From NCBI GenBank assembly GCA_023374045.1, contig CM041778.1:290447533-290511532 (forward strand): 64,000 bases of DNA, read 5' to 3'. The notes beneath the pieces were generated by a model. That model worked only from the letters and a program-made list of their open reading frames with translations, ran no database searches and was not told the DNA's origin. This document shows positions 11,036 to 23,320 of this stretch, one piece after another. The position numbers were made by a program, and so were the translations under genes. Each line of letters opens with the position of its first letter. Position 1 is the stretch's first letter. The stretch comes from Limonium bicolor. Taxonomy: Eukaryota > Streptophyta > Magnoliopsida > Caryophyllales > Plumbaginaceae.

Positions 11036-11865
11036 TGGCGACCTGGGCCCATGCCCCAAGCACCTCTCCAGATCGATCCATACCCGGTTTGATTTTAACG
11101 TCTAGTGAGGACATGTTGAATTTGTGTGGGCCTTGTTTACCTGCATGATCGGCCCACTACCCGGCCTAGAAATTGATAGGAACTTTTCCTACATCAACTC
11201 GGCCCAACCAGATATCGCGGCTTTATTGTTTGCGGCCCAAAGGCATTGCTTGATTTGAATGTGTGAGTTATTTGTTCGGGCTTCGGCCCAAAAGTTTAGA
11301 TGATTTATCTTCTGGCCCAATTTGAATTATCCAATTAGTTCTAGGCCCATAAAAAAGAAATTCACCTGAACTTGAAATTACTCACAAGTCCTGAAAATAA
11401 AACCTTCTTGGGCTTAGCAACCATCTTCTCTGACCCAAAGAAGGTTAGGCCCATTCGTGATTTAGGGACCATTCCAGCTCATGCGCTTTACTTCAGGCGC
11501 AAACACATTCCGGCCCAAGGGCTCATTCTAGTCTAGGTAGACTTCTTATCATGACCCTAACCCAAAACCCTAGATCTAGGTGCCATCTTTTTGGCCCAAC
11601 CAAAATCACTCGGCCCAAATTCCAGTTCACATATAGAGCAATCATTCTGGCCCAAGTACCACACTCATAACTCATTCCATTTGAGCCCATAGACCAATTC
11701 ATAGTTTTGGCCCATGAGCTTCGCTCTCGATCCAGAATTTCGGCCCGTAAAACATTCGAATCCAAGATAGTTTGCATAACTCATTCATTTCAGTTTCCGG
11801 CTTCAAGGCCCAACAAGAGCATCAAACGAATCTTAGACCTCAAGGCTTATCCCTCGGCCCAGTGG
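11036..11865 (+). repeat. GGCCCA motif array in N1 leader
   Basis: About sixteen GGCCCA hexamers (one GGCCCG) occur at irregular spacings of roughly 10-110 bp over 830 bp, for example near 11152, 11200, 11232, 11284, 11313, 11343, 11511 and 11705. The reverse complement TGGGCC is the plant site II core bound by TCP factors. The matching region of N2 is 53165-53885. No conserved frame runs through it. Confidence 0.75.
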
Positions 11866-11959
11866 CCCATTCATGGTCCATGTGATTTCCTTCAGCTTGT
11901 TTGCTCAATTTCTGGATTAAGGGGATTCAGGCCTACATGTTCGTTCTAGTCTAGGAATC

Positions 11960-13908
11960 ACTCTAATCTATGCACTTCACTCTCAGCTTGGCGAAGACTC
12001 AGGTCCAGTTACTTCCTACATAACCCATAGGCATTCCTAGTTCAAACATTTTATAGGGCCTACTCGAAGTTTGGAAGGAAGACAATCATGGTCAATGGCG
12101 TCCCGACGGTCAACAACTCGAGTCTTTCAGCACGTCAGCATCAGACAATTCAACATCACTATTTTAGAAGCTTTCTCGATTTAGTAGTTTCCTTTTCTCA
12201 GTCATTCTTCTAACTTTTATGGTAGCTAGCTTCTTTTATCATTTTAGGTAGCTTTCCTAACATTACAATTTTTGATGTTATCTTTCCATTCGTGGAATAT
12301 AGCATAGTTCCGTTTGTGAATTTCTTGTGCATTCATTTAACAAAACAAAAACAAAAAAATGTTTTTCAAGAAAAAGAATCATGAAATAATTATTTTTAGA
12401 CAACAGAATAGAACGACTCGTCTTTTGTTTCTAAAAAGGGTGAACATGTTGGTCCACACACCACAGTCTATCTTAAAACCTCCACAAAGCATTCCAAAAT
12501 CCACATCTATTTAAGTGTTGTCATAAACCCCAAATCAATACTGGGGGCAATCTGAGCTCAGGATCGTCATCTTTAATCTTTCGTTTAAGAGTGTGAACTA
12601 GTCTCTGAGTGAAATTCACGAGAGTGTCTTGAGTGGAAAAACCATGAGCGAACGAGCGTGTCATTTTTACACGACTCCGGTGAGACCACATTCAAAGGTG
12701 AGGTAAACGGCATAACTATGACCGAAGGAGAAAATTTGTAAATTTACTCTTAGACCTGCGGAAAGTAACAAAGAGCGGACACAACTATCAGGAATGACGA
12801 AGCACCTAGGTACAACACCACATAGCCAAAATCTTGTGAACCCTGACGTTAAACCCTAGGCACCCCCGCTAAGCCTTTCATATATCCTTTTGATACTATG
12901 AACTACACAAAATAACCCAGCCAATGATGAATGTCCGACCCGGTGACCAAAGGAAGCTAGGAGCCCGACTCTCAGATAACATTCTCATCAGTCCAAAGAA
13001 GCAATGCCGCTATCCGCATGATGAAACGATCCACAAATGGTCCTAGAGTGACACAGGATCAAAATAGCTCACATCAAAACAGCTCTCGAAGGCCAAAACC
13101 GGGAAACACAAGAACCCCGAAGGCAAAGTCAAGAAAGGATAAAACAAAAAAGGTAAACCCGAAGTGCCTCGAGAAGTCCAAATGACAAAAAAGAGAAATG
13201 GTGTAAAGGACAACTTCAAAAGTCCAGGTCCAGAAGCTCGAAAACAGCGTCAACACAAAGCAGCTAGACGACTTAAAGACAAGGAAGATGAATCCGAGAG
13301 AAGAGCAAGGTGCAGCTTTGGTCACCCACTTAAGCTCCACATACCTCAAATATCTCTCCACGGTCCCGTTGTCCTTCATCACACCCCATGGCCACGTTAT
13401 AAGCTTTAAAGACTTCTGACTTGATAGTTGTGTGTCCAATCACGTGAAAGTAACAGATCAAATGCGTAAATCCATCAAATATCGAAATCAATGGTCTAAA
13501 AGTTGTTACCGTAGGTGAGGAACGAGTGCAAGCACCAAACACCCCGAGTGTAGGTTAGGAAGCACCACATAAAAACATAAGCCTTGACCCTGTGAGGACG
13601 AGACTCATTCGCACGTTTAATAAAAGAAAATACTGGGGGCTATCGATCGGAATGATCGATTGCCATGAACTCTAACTCAGATTGTCCTAAGGGAAAAATA
13701 CCGGGGGCAATTGTTGGTTCCAACAATTGCTATGACAAACCAATTGGAACCCAGAGCTCAAACATCACCACCACCACTCCACCACAGGCCCACAAAAGCC
13801 CTTACCTCCACACCACCACTACACAGGCCCACATAAGCCCTTACCTACACATCAAACACCACAGACCCACATAAGCCCTTACCTTCACATCATACACCAT
13901 ACCCCACC
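11960..13908 (+). other. Non-coding interior of N1
   Basis: No gene supported. The region aligns with N2 54650-56395. It contains three GGGGGC boxes resembling the family PPT (about 12543, 13633, 13703) and a perfect hairpin at 13707-13730. It ends with three CCACATAAGCCCTTACCT-like repeats (13787-13890). The gag remnant found in N2 (53951-54598) has no equivalent here. Frames on both strands around 13074-13542 are also open in N2 but change freely. Confidence 0.7.
13707..13730. repeat. Perfect 11-bp-stem hairpin after a PPT-like box
   Basis: GCAATTGTTGG, TT, CCAACAATTGC directly follows the GGGGG run. The same hairpin is intact in N2 at 56227-56250. Confidence 0.85.
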
Positions 13909-15173
13909 CACTAGTGGAAAAAATGTTTTTAATGACGGTTATTTTGCCTATATACCACGGTTCCAAACCGTGGTTAATACTCGCGTCGTATATTCAAAAA
14001 TGGCTATAAACCACGATTTAAAACCGTCGTTTAAAATCGAGGTTATAAACTACGGTTCGTTTTGACCATCGTTTAAGACCCCTTTCTCCCGTGAGATCAT
14101 TGAATTTATACCACGGTTAAAAGCCCAAGCCGTGGTATAAAGTGAGTATTAATGACGGTTATTGTGTAAAACTGTGGTATATAATTTATAAAATCAACAA
14201 ATAAACCACGGTTATTCATAAAACCGTGGTTTATAGTCTTTTTTTTTCTTCTAAAATCACCGGTGATTTAGCGCCGCCTTCAATCGCCGTGTTCATCGGC
14301 GAGCATGTGTTCCTTGTTCAAGGCCCAGAGCATGAAGAAGAGCCGTAGAGAATTTGTTTGATGACGAGCATATGTTCCTTCTTCAAGGCGTAGAGCATGT
14401 GTTCCTTGTTCGCAAAAATTGCCGTGAAGAGGAGGCGTAGAGCATGAAGAAGAGCCGCAGAGCATTTGCTCCTTGTTCGCAAAAATTAATTACCATGAAG
14501 AAGAGGCGCAGAGCATGAAGAAGATGCGCAGAGCATGAAGAAGAGGCACATAGCATGAAAAAGAGGCGCATGTGTTCCTTGTTTTCCAGTTCGACGGTGG
14601 GTTACGAAGTTGAAGAAGAGACGCGCTCCATGTTCGCCGGTGGGTTGCAAAAAAAAAAGGAGTTGAAGAGAAGAAGAGTTGAGGCTAGCTAGAGAGGATG
14701 TTCGACTTGTTCGACAGTGTTGGTAGTAAACAGGGAGAAATATATCTAATAGAAGAAAGAGAAAGACCCGCGTTAATTTTCACCGAAAATTTGAATTCCC
14801 GCTTAGACTATATACCACAGTTCTACCAAGAAACCGTCATTTAAAGTTTTCTAAACATGACTAAAAATGACGATTGTCACAAAACCGTGGTTTAAAATAC
14901 AACGCGTCAAAGTATATATGACGGTTCCACCCAGAACTGTGGTATATAATACAACACGTCAAACTATATATGACGGTTCCGTCAGAACCGTGGTATAAAA
15001 TGCATCACATCACGCTATATACGACGGTTCTGCGTGGAACCGTGGTATAAAATCTCCCGCCGACACTTTATGTGACGGTTATGATAATAACCGTTGTACA
15101 AAGTTTTTAAATGACGATTACTTGATTAACCGTGGTTTAAAGTGCGTCATTTAAAATCTTTTTTCTACTAGTG
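13909..15173. mobile_element. Non-autonomous CACTA (En/Spm) element, 1265 bp
   Basis: Starts CACTAGTGGAAAAAATG and ends TTTTTTCTACTAGTG, so both termini read CACTAGT(G/A)GAAAAAA inward. Flanking ACC at 13906-13908 and 15174-15176 is the 3-bp target duplication. The matching place in N2 (about 56389-56400) has a single ACC and no insert, which proves the boundaries. Both ends carry many short subterminal repeats of ACCACGGTT and its complement, the usual transposase-binding layout. No transposase is encoded. The middle (14290-14600) holds GAGCATGAAGAAGAG repeats. Confidence 0.95.
14290..14600. repeat. GAGCATGAAGAAGAG repeat cluster within the CACTA element
   Basis: Imperfect copies of a roughly 22-bp unit (AGAGCATGAAGAAGAGGCGC) alternate with copies of CATGTGTTCCTTGTTC. 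Open frames on the reverse strand are repeat translations, not genes. Confidence 0.75.
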
Positions 15174-15604
15174 ACCGGTGACATGTTCATCTCATAGGAG
15201 ATAAACTACAAGTCCGGAGTCTATTGTTTAGAAATGATAATTTCACTTTAATTTTCACTAAACAAAATTTTCTTCAAACACTGCCACGTTTGGCACCTCT
15301 TTCAACAATTTCTTGTTTTGAACAAATTTCCTTCAAACACTTCGATTTCATAAACCTCATCATGACCACATTTGGCACACTTTCTAGCATTGTCTTGCTT
15401 TGGACAATTTTTGATCCTTAACATTGCCATGTTTGGCACATTGTCCAATGATTTCTTGTTTTGGACAAGTTTCCTACATACATTTTGATTGTATTTTGAT
15501 ATGCATATCATCATTGTCATGTTTGACACTTTCATAATCAACTTGCATCATGACCATTTGCATAAAATTTACCTTGCATCCGTCCGTACGAGACTCCTCA
15601 TCAT

Positions 15605-15745
15605 AGACCAGAGATATAGATTCTCAGCCGAAGATACAGATTCTTCAGAGATACAGATTCTCAGCCAATGATACAGATTCTTCAAAGATACAGATTCTCA
15701 GCCAAAAATACAGAGATATAGATTCTCAGCCAAAGATTCAGATTC
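15605..15745 (+). repeat. 37-bp tandem repeat, N1 (short form)
   Basis: About three to four decayed copies of a unit containing GATACAGATTCTCAGCC. N2 has about seven to eight regular copies at 56667-56960. Confidence 0.85.
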
Positions 15746-15845
15746 ACCAGAGCAACAGAACTCACTAGAGCAGCAGAACTCACCAGAAGAGAAGAACTCA
15801 CCCGAATAGAAGAACTCGACCCAACACCAATTTTCAATCACTGAT

Positions 15846-16110
15846 AGGTAGTCAACACCTTAGAATAGCTTGACATCACTTTATTCATTATAGGTAGCCA
15901 GCGCCTTAGAATAGCTTGACATTATCTCATTCATTATAGGTAGTCAACACCTTAGAATAGCTTGACATCATATCATCCTTATAGGTAGTCGGCGCCTTAG
16001 AATAGTCGACATTACTTCATTATTACCTTTAGGTGGTTGACACCTTAGAAACGCTCGACACCCTTCCAATTTACTCATAGGTAGTCAGCGCCTTAGAATA
16101 GCTCGACACA
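15846..16110 (+). repeat. Six-unit TAGGTAGTC tandem repeat upstream of N1 PPT
   Basis: Units starting TAGGTAGTCAGCGCCTTAG recur six times at about 46-53-bp spacing, ending about 100 bp before the PPT. N2 carries five units at 57020-57240. Confidence 0.85.
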
Positions 16111-16211
16111 ACTTGTCGGATTTCAATTGCACGTGGGGTCTTTTAAGATCAAAAATTTTAGGGTATCACTCAAGCATCAACTAGCCTTTTCATTTCCATT
16201 ACAAGGTCTAG

Positions 16212-16226
16212 TTGACGGGGGCAATC
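16212..16226 (+). promoter_or_regulatory. Polypurine tract of N1
   Basis: TTGACGGGGGCAATC lies immediately before the 3' LTR start TGTTATACC. N2 has the equivalent at 57338-57352. Confidence 0.8.
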
Positions 16227-17970
16227 TGTTATACCAAAAATTTCAACCCCCCGGAAGAGAGTCTCTACTAATAGGCTAGTAGCGAGGGTTCCCAGTTTGA
16301 TCGGCACATTTTAGAGTACTAGGGACAGCTTAGTCATCTCTAGGGGCATTTTTGTAAATTTTCAAGGCTCCTAAGCCCTCTCTAGACTCTCTCTCTCCTC
16401 AAATTAAGGGTCAAATCAATTCAAAATGCTTTGAAATTTTAACCCATGATAAAGGATGACATTTGAAGTATAATGGCGTTGGAATTTTGATTTTTCAAAT
16501 TTCCAATAATTTCCTAGCAATTTCTGATTGAATCTGACGAGAAATTGAATATAAAAATATCCCAATATTCAAAAAATTCGATTCCACTTTAGAAAAATCA
16601 GAAATATCATTCTTTACCCATGTGTAAAATTTTATAATTAAATTCATTTTGGAAGCCCTTAGCTAAAACGTCGGTAAATCTGGTTTTTACCGGATTTTTC
16701 TATCTTTAAGGAAGCCTATATAAGGAACATTATCCCATGAACAAATCAGAACCTCAAGAACCCTAGACTCTCAAAGAAGGCAGCCGTCTCATTCTCTCCA
16801 CGTTTTTACACATCCAAGCACCAAAATCACATCAAAAATCCCCCAAAATCACCATCTAAACACATTGTTCAACTCCCAACACATCAACAATCATAAAACA
16901 TCAACCATACCACCTCCAAAACGTGAAGAACATCATCAAAAAACAACAACCAGAAGCTTGGGTCGAACTCAATCCGAAACCGGCATCATCGGAGCCTCCG
17001 AAGAATCCCGCCGAGAAGAATCATCTTGAATTCGAAGGTAAAAACAGGTTATAATTCTACTTTTATAACTCCCCACAACCTTATTAACTCTCTGTTAAAT
17101 TTTGGGCTCAAACCAACCCTTTTTTGGCTTCTATATTGCCAATTGTTTTTGCTTCTGCCTTGTTACTTGTTTGTCAAGTTTCGTACATAATTCGACTTCA
17201 AACTGCAGTCTTTCAATTACTAACGAATTGTATACCTTTCAGGCTGCACGTACATAATTTTTTTAGCCAAAAACACCATCGAGAACTTCCCAAACGCCGC
17301 CCTCCGAGGGTGGTCCGCACCCACGGACGCTATGTCCGGGGTCCCGGACGCCCCCGGACGGTGGCGGTATTTCAAAATTTTCAAAATTTAGGTTTTCTAA
17401 AATAATGTCCTGGCCCACGGACATCCTGTCAGTGGCCCCGGAGTTTTCAAAATTGTGTTTTCTGTTTAATTCGACTTTTTTTGTTCACATAGGTTAACTA
17501 GGGTCCGTGGGTTCGGATATTAGGTCCGTCGCCACGGACGGAAACAAAATTTGACCTAATTCTGCCTCCGAAACCCTAGTTTAGGAATTTTTAATTTCCT
17601 TTTTAATTTTCTGTCAAAAAATGCTAAAAAAACAAAAAAAAAACAGAAGCTCGCGCACTTAGGTTAAAGCGACTCGTAATAAGCCGTAATTAAACTAAGT
17701 AGAGTAAAAACGACTTCTAGGTAATGAAAGTAATTGAACCCTAAATAAGTCGAATACCAAGCCCCCGAACCCAAACTCTACCTTTCCTAATTTATCCTAG
17801 GTTAAAATTAGGTGGCGACTCATAATAGGTTCCAGTGAGCTAGCTTAGGTTTTAATAATTATTGTTATATGACATAGTTATTAATCTTAGGTTATAAGTG
17901 GACCTAAAACCCGGCTAGATCCCAATCAACTTTAATCAACATTGGATAGGGTTTAAAATCGAGGCTCACA
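16227..17970 (+). repeat. 3' LTR of N1 (1.74 kb)
   Basis: Starts TGTTATACC and ends GAGGCTCACA. It has a TATA box (TATATAAG at about 16719), the conserved leader intron (17038-17242) and the GTCCG hairpin (17295-17367). The leader ATG is ACG here. The next bases, CGTCC, are the target duplication. Confidence 0.9.
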
Positions 17971-17975
17971 CGTCC

Positions 17976-19152
17976 TAAAGTTGTGAAATGGCATCAAGAG
18001 AGATGCTACTGACTAATATGTATATATGAGTATGTATTATTACTAACCCGAGAGTTGGTTAGGGGGATTGTGAGTCACGCGTGCAAGGAAGAGGAAACAA
18101 CAGAGCATTTGTTTCTGATTCTATGGTCGAACTCCCTTGTTACAGGGCCGTGTGCCACATGGTGGTGTCTTGCGGGGCTGTGTGCCACATAGTGGTGCCC
18201 GATTGGAGTGAGGCTGGCAGAGTTTACCCGTCTAAAGAGGTAAGATGGGTATTATGGGCTTGGGAAGAGGAAATATGAGAGAATGTTTCTAATTCCGTGT
18301 CGAGAGTATAAAACCCGGTGGTGAGATCTATATGCGTCTCTGCCCGGAGGCCTAATAGGCTTAACTTAAGAATTATTCTAGAGAAGAATAATTGAAAAAA
18401 CTAGATCGGGACCGAGAGTGCCTAAGGGTCTAGGAGATAAGTAAAACTATGCCGTTGAAATGGATAAGTTAGTGAATAATGAGAATGAGACTTACTTGAG
18501 ATGGGGTTTCACAAGGCTTTAAGAACAAGGTAATTAAGTCTAATGAACTTGATGTGATATCCTTGTTAGTTGTATTCTATTGCTTGAATACTTGTTGATT
18601 GCGAGCATGTTTGTTTATTGCAATTCATGTTTTTATTTAATTAAAATCAAATGCATGTTAAGATGGGAATTAGTTGGGTGTGACCTGGTAGTAGCGGGTT
18701 GCATGTCTACCATACCAGCAAAGGTGCTGAGCCCATTTTGGGCCACCCATTCTTTTTCATGAACGACGGAGACAATTACGGTTCAAGAGTAGGATGGGGA
18801 TGGTGGTTAAGCACTGGTAGCTGGAAGATACATTTGTAATTGTATGTATTAGTAGGGTAAGTCTAAAGGTGTTATCGGCATAGAGTATGTTAGACTCGGT
18901 ATGTGGGATTACAAGTATTGAGTATTGTAGTGACTCGGTTTAGAATTGAAAAGAGAATGTTATTGTATTTGTTTAAGTACTCATTTATTCCGGTCCATCA
19001 GACCGTTACTGTTTTTAATTTAGGCCTTATTAGTCACGTGGGTGACTAACGGCATTGGTTCACCCGCTGTAGTATTCGATTATCCGCTGTGAAGGTTATG
19101 AAGTACGAGGAGATTAAGTGTTAATGTTGAAATTAGCGTTAGAGGTGTGACA
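17976..19152 (+). repeat. 5' LTR of element B, second fragment
   Basis: Continues the B LTR after N1 and aligns with 31479-32555. Ends AGGTGTGACA. No coding; short frames around 18081-18278 correspond to 31486-31680 in the other LTR and are not conserved as protein. Confidence 0.88.
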
Positions 19153-19157
19153 AAAAG

Positions 19158-19169
19158 TTGTATCAGAGA
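19158..19169 (+). promoter_or_regulatory. Primer-binding site of element B
   Basis: TTGTATCAGAGA matches 10 of 12 positions of the tRNA-iMet complement TGGTATCAGAGC, five bases after the LTR end. This is the usual Tekay PBS and confirms the LTR boundary. Confidence 0.75.
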
Positions 19170-22100
19170 GAAGTATCGCTCTGATGACTGGAAATACCGA
19201 GTTTAGGAAATACCAAGTTAGGAATTAGAGACTTAGGGCTAAGGGTTGAGTGATAGCGTGAGAGATACGCTAGATATGAACGTCTAGTATGGTCTGTATA
19301 CCTACAATATCAAACCCGCCCTCCACATCCCCCGTTGTAAAGCTCGGTTAACAACGCCAGAGAGATCGAAAGCCTCTCTTACTCGGGGAAACCCGATCTG
19401 GTAGTTATGAAACATCTCTGGAAGAGAAAGAACCTGTCATACGGCAGATTCCAAGAACTGGAAATTCCGGAGACGGTTCCGTTTGAACGACAATAAATGC
19501 ACTTAATGATAGAAGATTGATGAATCCTAACCATAGGAAACTAGAATTTATGGCAGGATGGGGAAACATGCTTAGCAGTCATGAGAACCCTGCTTGGCCA
19601 GCAAGAAAAGAAGCACTAGGCGTGCAACGAAACATATAAAGGAATAGTAACAAAACCCGAGCCACAAGTGTGCGGGACCGTAATAGCTAGATAATACCAC
19701 CTACGGTATACTAACCGACTAAGGATATATTCGGGAGAGGCTAACTCCAAAACTACAACACCAAAGAAGGTTAAATACCTGGCCGACATAGCTTAGACAA
19801 CTACGAGAATATTAACAGAATACACTTCGATAGAACTACAGAAGTAGTGCCTAAACAAGCTATGTCTCGGTAACCACGGTAAATGTGTGGGAACGAGCAA
19901 TAAGAAAAGGCACAAAACTAAGTAATAGGGGTCTCCGAGAGTGGAGAAGCACCCGGATTAATGACTATCATGTCAAGACTAATGAGAAACTACTCAAGAG
20001 ATTGATTATCAAACTAGAGGATCAAAGGAAGAGCCAATAAGGCTACCGAACACTGATGGAAACAATACCGTAGCCTGTATATGGTAACCCGAAAACCAAC
20101 CTCCATGACGCACTTACCATTGGCAAGTGCACTAGTAATAGGGCTGTTCGGAGAACATAGGACAACCAAGAAGCACTTGGTAAAGTACCACAATGGCGAA
20201 TGAAGCAGTTATAGGACCACAAATCCTAAGAACTAGAAGAACGAAACCTTGGAATGGCCTAACGGCCTGACCATTATATTAAAGAATATGCCAGTCAGTA
20301 AGAAGCTAGAGTCGGTCAGAACCACCCGACATTGGAATGCCATGACCATTTTTCTTTCAAACTCAAATTTTTCTTTGAAAACTCAAATTTTTTTAAAAAA
20401 CCCCCAAAATTTTAAACCAAACCCATAAGAATCACAGTAAGTTGTCATAGGACGTTACAAGAGGAGTTGACAACAGAATACTTCACCTAGGCGTGTGATG
20501 AACACTATGGGTGTACAAAAATGAGATGTGGGACAACCACACTCTAGAGAAGCTTACAGGCCTAACAGACCTACTTTTAGGTTAGTCGGGTAAGTAGCAA
20601 TGTATCAGTAAGGTACCCCACATAAGTGTACAAGCGGTGTACGGAACACGAGAAGTAGTCAACTCTATCTACTGCCAGCGAAGTTAGTGCGAGCCAGAAC
20701 ACCAGAACAGTTGGATACCATGAGCGACCGAGAGAAAGAATTCAATTGAGCTAGCAAGTTTAATGGGATCAGGGAACCCATTTCAAGGAAATGATTAGGA
20801 GTTAAGAAGTGCAAGAAGCACAAATTAGTAAGTAAAGACATCACATATGTCTCTAGGACCACGAAGGGCAACATGATAGTTGGAATGAATACCCAACCTA
20901 AACAGTAAGGCAGATGCCTTACTTAACACGCCAATGTTCAATGAACGGGATATAATTCCCAGAACAATCATCAAGGCTACGGGAAATATCATTCGTCACT
21001 TAATGAGATACCAAACCAGCCAGGAAAGCAAGGACGAATGCGTCAATGGTCTACCCAAGACGGGAGACATTAAAATTCTAGACAAGAGAGTTTGGAATAT
21101 GATACCGCAAGGTAGAGAAGCTAACGTAACATACCCATAGATACAAGTCACATGAAATGGCGTACCATAACAACACCAAGGGAGAATCCTTGAAAGGTGT
21201 TTGAGTCAATAATAGTTGAACGAAATACCGTGACAAGAACATAAGAGTTAAACAAATACTCGGTTAAAACACCGAAGCGAATCCACATAACGATGGTAAC
21301 TTAAGTTACCCAAGGCAACCTGATAATGCCTAAGGGCCTCCCATGAATGGAAACGTAATGTAACGACCTTGTCATGGAGCCCAGTGTCACCTCTAAGCCA
21401 TTTAAGGGTATATGGAGAAGTAGAACTTGCATAAGCAGCCTGCAAAGAGCATAGGTCGAGGCAATGTGGCTTAAAAGCCATGAACCAACTACATTATGTA
21501 GATTTAAATGATTGCAAAACCCACATTGAATAATAAGTAGAATTGTTGGGAATGGCACCAGAAAAAGTAAAGAAGGTATTTGACGTAAATGAATAGAGCA
21601 GCGGACGAACCACTCAAGTTGAATTCAATGTAATGAGCAACTTAGTGTAAAGACTACTTCAATGTCACTGTCACTAGAGCATCAGCCGAGTATACTGTTG
21701 ACAAGGCTTTTAGTTGCTTGGACATAAGAATATAAGCGATGACACTACTGATTTGGCCCACGCTCAGGAACTATGAGAAATCAGGGGAGTGGGGATACCT
21801 CCCGTTATTATGAGACCACTAGAGTGGTGAATATGTGGACCCTCTGGAAATAGGATTCCACCTGATAATATAAGTGAAGCTTGAGCATGTAGTTGACGCC
21901 AACGGATAATTTGAACAAGAAGGAGAGATTCCAAGATAAGTATGAAGGAAAAGGCTTTCGTAAGCAATTGCGAAAACCGAAAAGTAATCGGGTGAGGAGC
22001 AAACACTGTATGTGTACAATGTGAACTGTAGAGCGAACACCAATATATTCTGTAACCAGCCAAGCAAATGGCGAGCCATAGTATGAATGTCGGGAGTACA

Positions 22101-23300
22101 GGAGCGGAAGCCGATGATAACGGTTGCCATGTGAATCAACGTTGTATAATGAGAAAGAACATGGTACACGACACGCGGCCATTGTATGAGTATAGTTAGA
22201 CAATGACATGGAGAACAAATGGAATTGAGAATTAGACTCAAGGGAGATGAAAAAGTAAGAGTTGGTAGATAGACTGGGTAGTAAAGCCAATAGTCAGTAC
22301 CAGGTGATGAGTATATCATCGAGAAGGCATTGTTCATTCCTATTGTAAATGCATAAGGAACTGAAGGAGTATCCTTATAGGATCAGTTAATAACAAAAGT
22401 AATAAGCTTTGGGATAAGAGGACCCGATTGCTGAACAACCAACCCGTACTAGATACGGGAGACTTGTAAAAACACCAGGGAATACGACGCATGCCAGTTA
22501 AGTGAAAGTATAGAAACAAAACCATGCAGCCATGGGCCAAAGATGCACATGGAGCGTTGGACATACCAAAAATCACAACAAATAATTCCACCGGATTAAA
22601 AGGGGAAAGAAACTTATGAAAGCTATAAAGACCAATGTATATAAAAATGCAAGGTAGTACAAATCAGAATACGCGTACGGGAACCAATAAGTGAGCATAA
22701 TTCCAAAGGAATGATCGTGAGCCATTAACAACAGAGGAAACACTACATACTACATAGTAGCTCAACCTTAACCAATAGTAAGTCGGAAGAACCAAGCGAA
22801 TAATCGCGGAGGTACACAATGATATGTACAGTAAGTCCTAGAGAACTGGAAAGAAAACCTATAACTCATCGAGTTCGCGTACGGTAAAAGATACCACGTG
22901 CAAATGGAAAACACTTTATTCCAAAGATAAAATGGATAAAAAGGAGATGCACAATACATTTAGAATGATGAAAAGGGGGAATTAAGCTCTAGAGATATCA
23001 GGGCCGCGCAGCAGAAGCTTGTGGGCCGTCGCTCAATGGTTTGACATACCTAGTAAATATGAGTGGATGGCTGATTATCAATGCCTTGAAGCATGAGAAG
23101 CTAGAACAAAACCCGGTTATGAGTTAAATAAACTCCAATGAGAATTCTTGGTGCAGGGACTAAACCGTCAATATGGTTTAGACCCTTTGACCTGAATACA
23201 TTGTATAATAGACTGCATGGTAGCTAAAACACTTCAGGACACATGAATTTAGTCAACCAATGTTCAATGATAACATATGGTAGATTACATGGGCGTAATC

Positions 23301-23320
23301 CCGTTTAAGAGGGGTAGAGC
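23301..23320 (+). promoter_or_regulatory. Internal PPT-like box of element B
   Basis: CCGTTTAAGAGGGGTAGAGC follows GGGCGTAAT, as in D (63033) and A (2833). It lies about 1040 bp before the real PPT. Confidence 0.6.

Larger units (their letters stand above)
8868..17970 (+). mobile_element. N1: non-autonomous Tat/Ogre-type LTR element
   Basis: Two LTRs (8868-10609, 16227-17970) flank a 5.6-kb interior with a PBS-like site and a PPT but no RT, RNase H, integrase or protease. Flanks CCTCC (8863-8867) and CGTCC (17971-17975) are a 5-bp target duplication with one mismatch; the sister LTR of B at about 31470 shows the unfilled site. A second copy of the family is N2 (50967-59106). The Tat assignment comes from N2's gag remnant and the PBS type. 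LTRs differ by roughly 7 percent by eye, more than in N2. The 5' terminus has decayed from TGTTATACCC to TTTTTTACCC. Confidence 0.88.

Noticed and set aside
13074..13542. Possible antisense gene in the N interior, also at 55533-56062
   Set aside because: Open in both copies, but about 8 of 70 residues differ with no bias to silent sites. No family recognised.
14280..14571. Cys/Ser/Leu-rich reverse frames inside the CACTA element
   Set aside because: Repeat translation; no transposase motif.
21764..22591. Cluster of long overlapping reverse-strand frames in element B
   Set aside because: All three minus frames are open at once, no known domain appears, and element D keeps only fragments. Chance in decayed AT-rich sequence.
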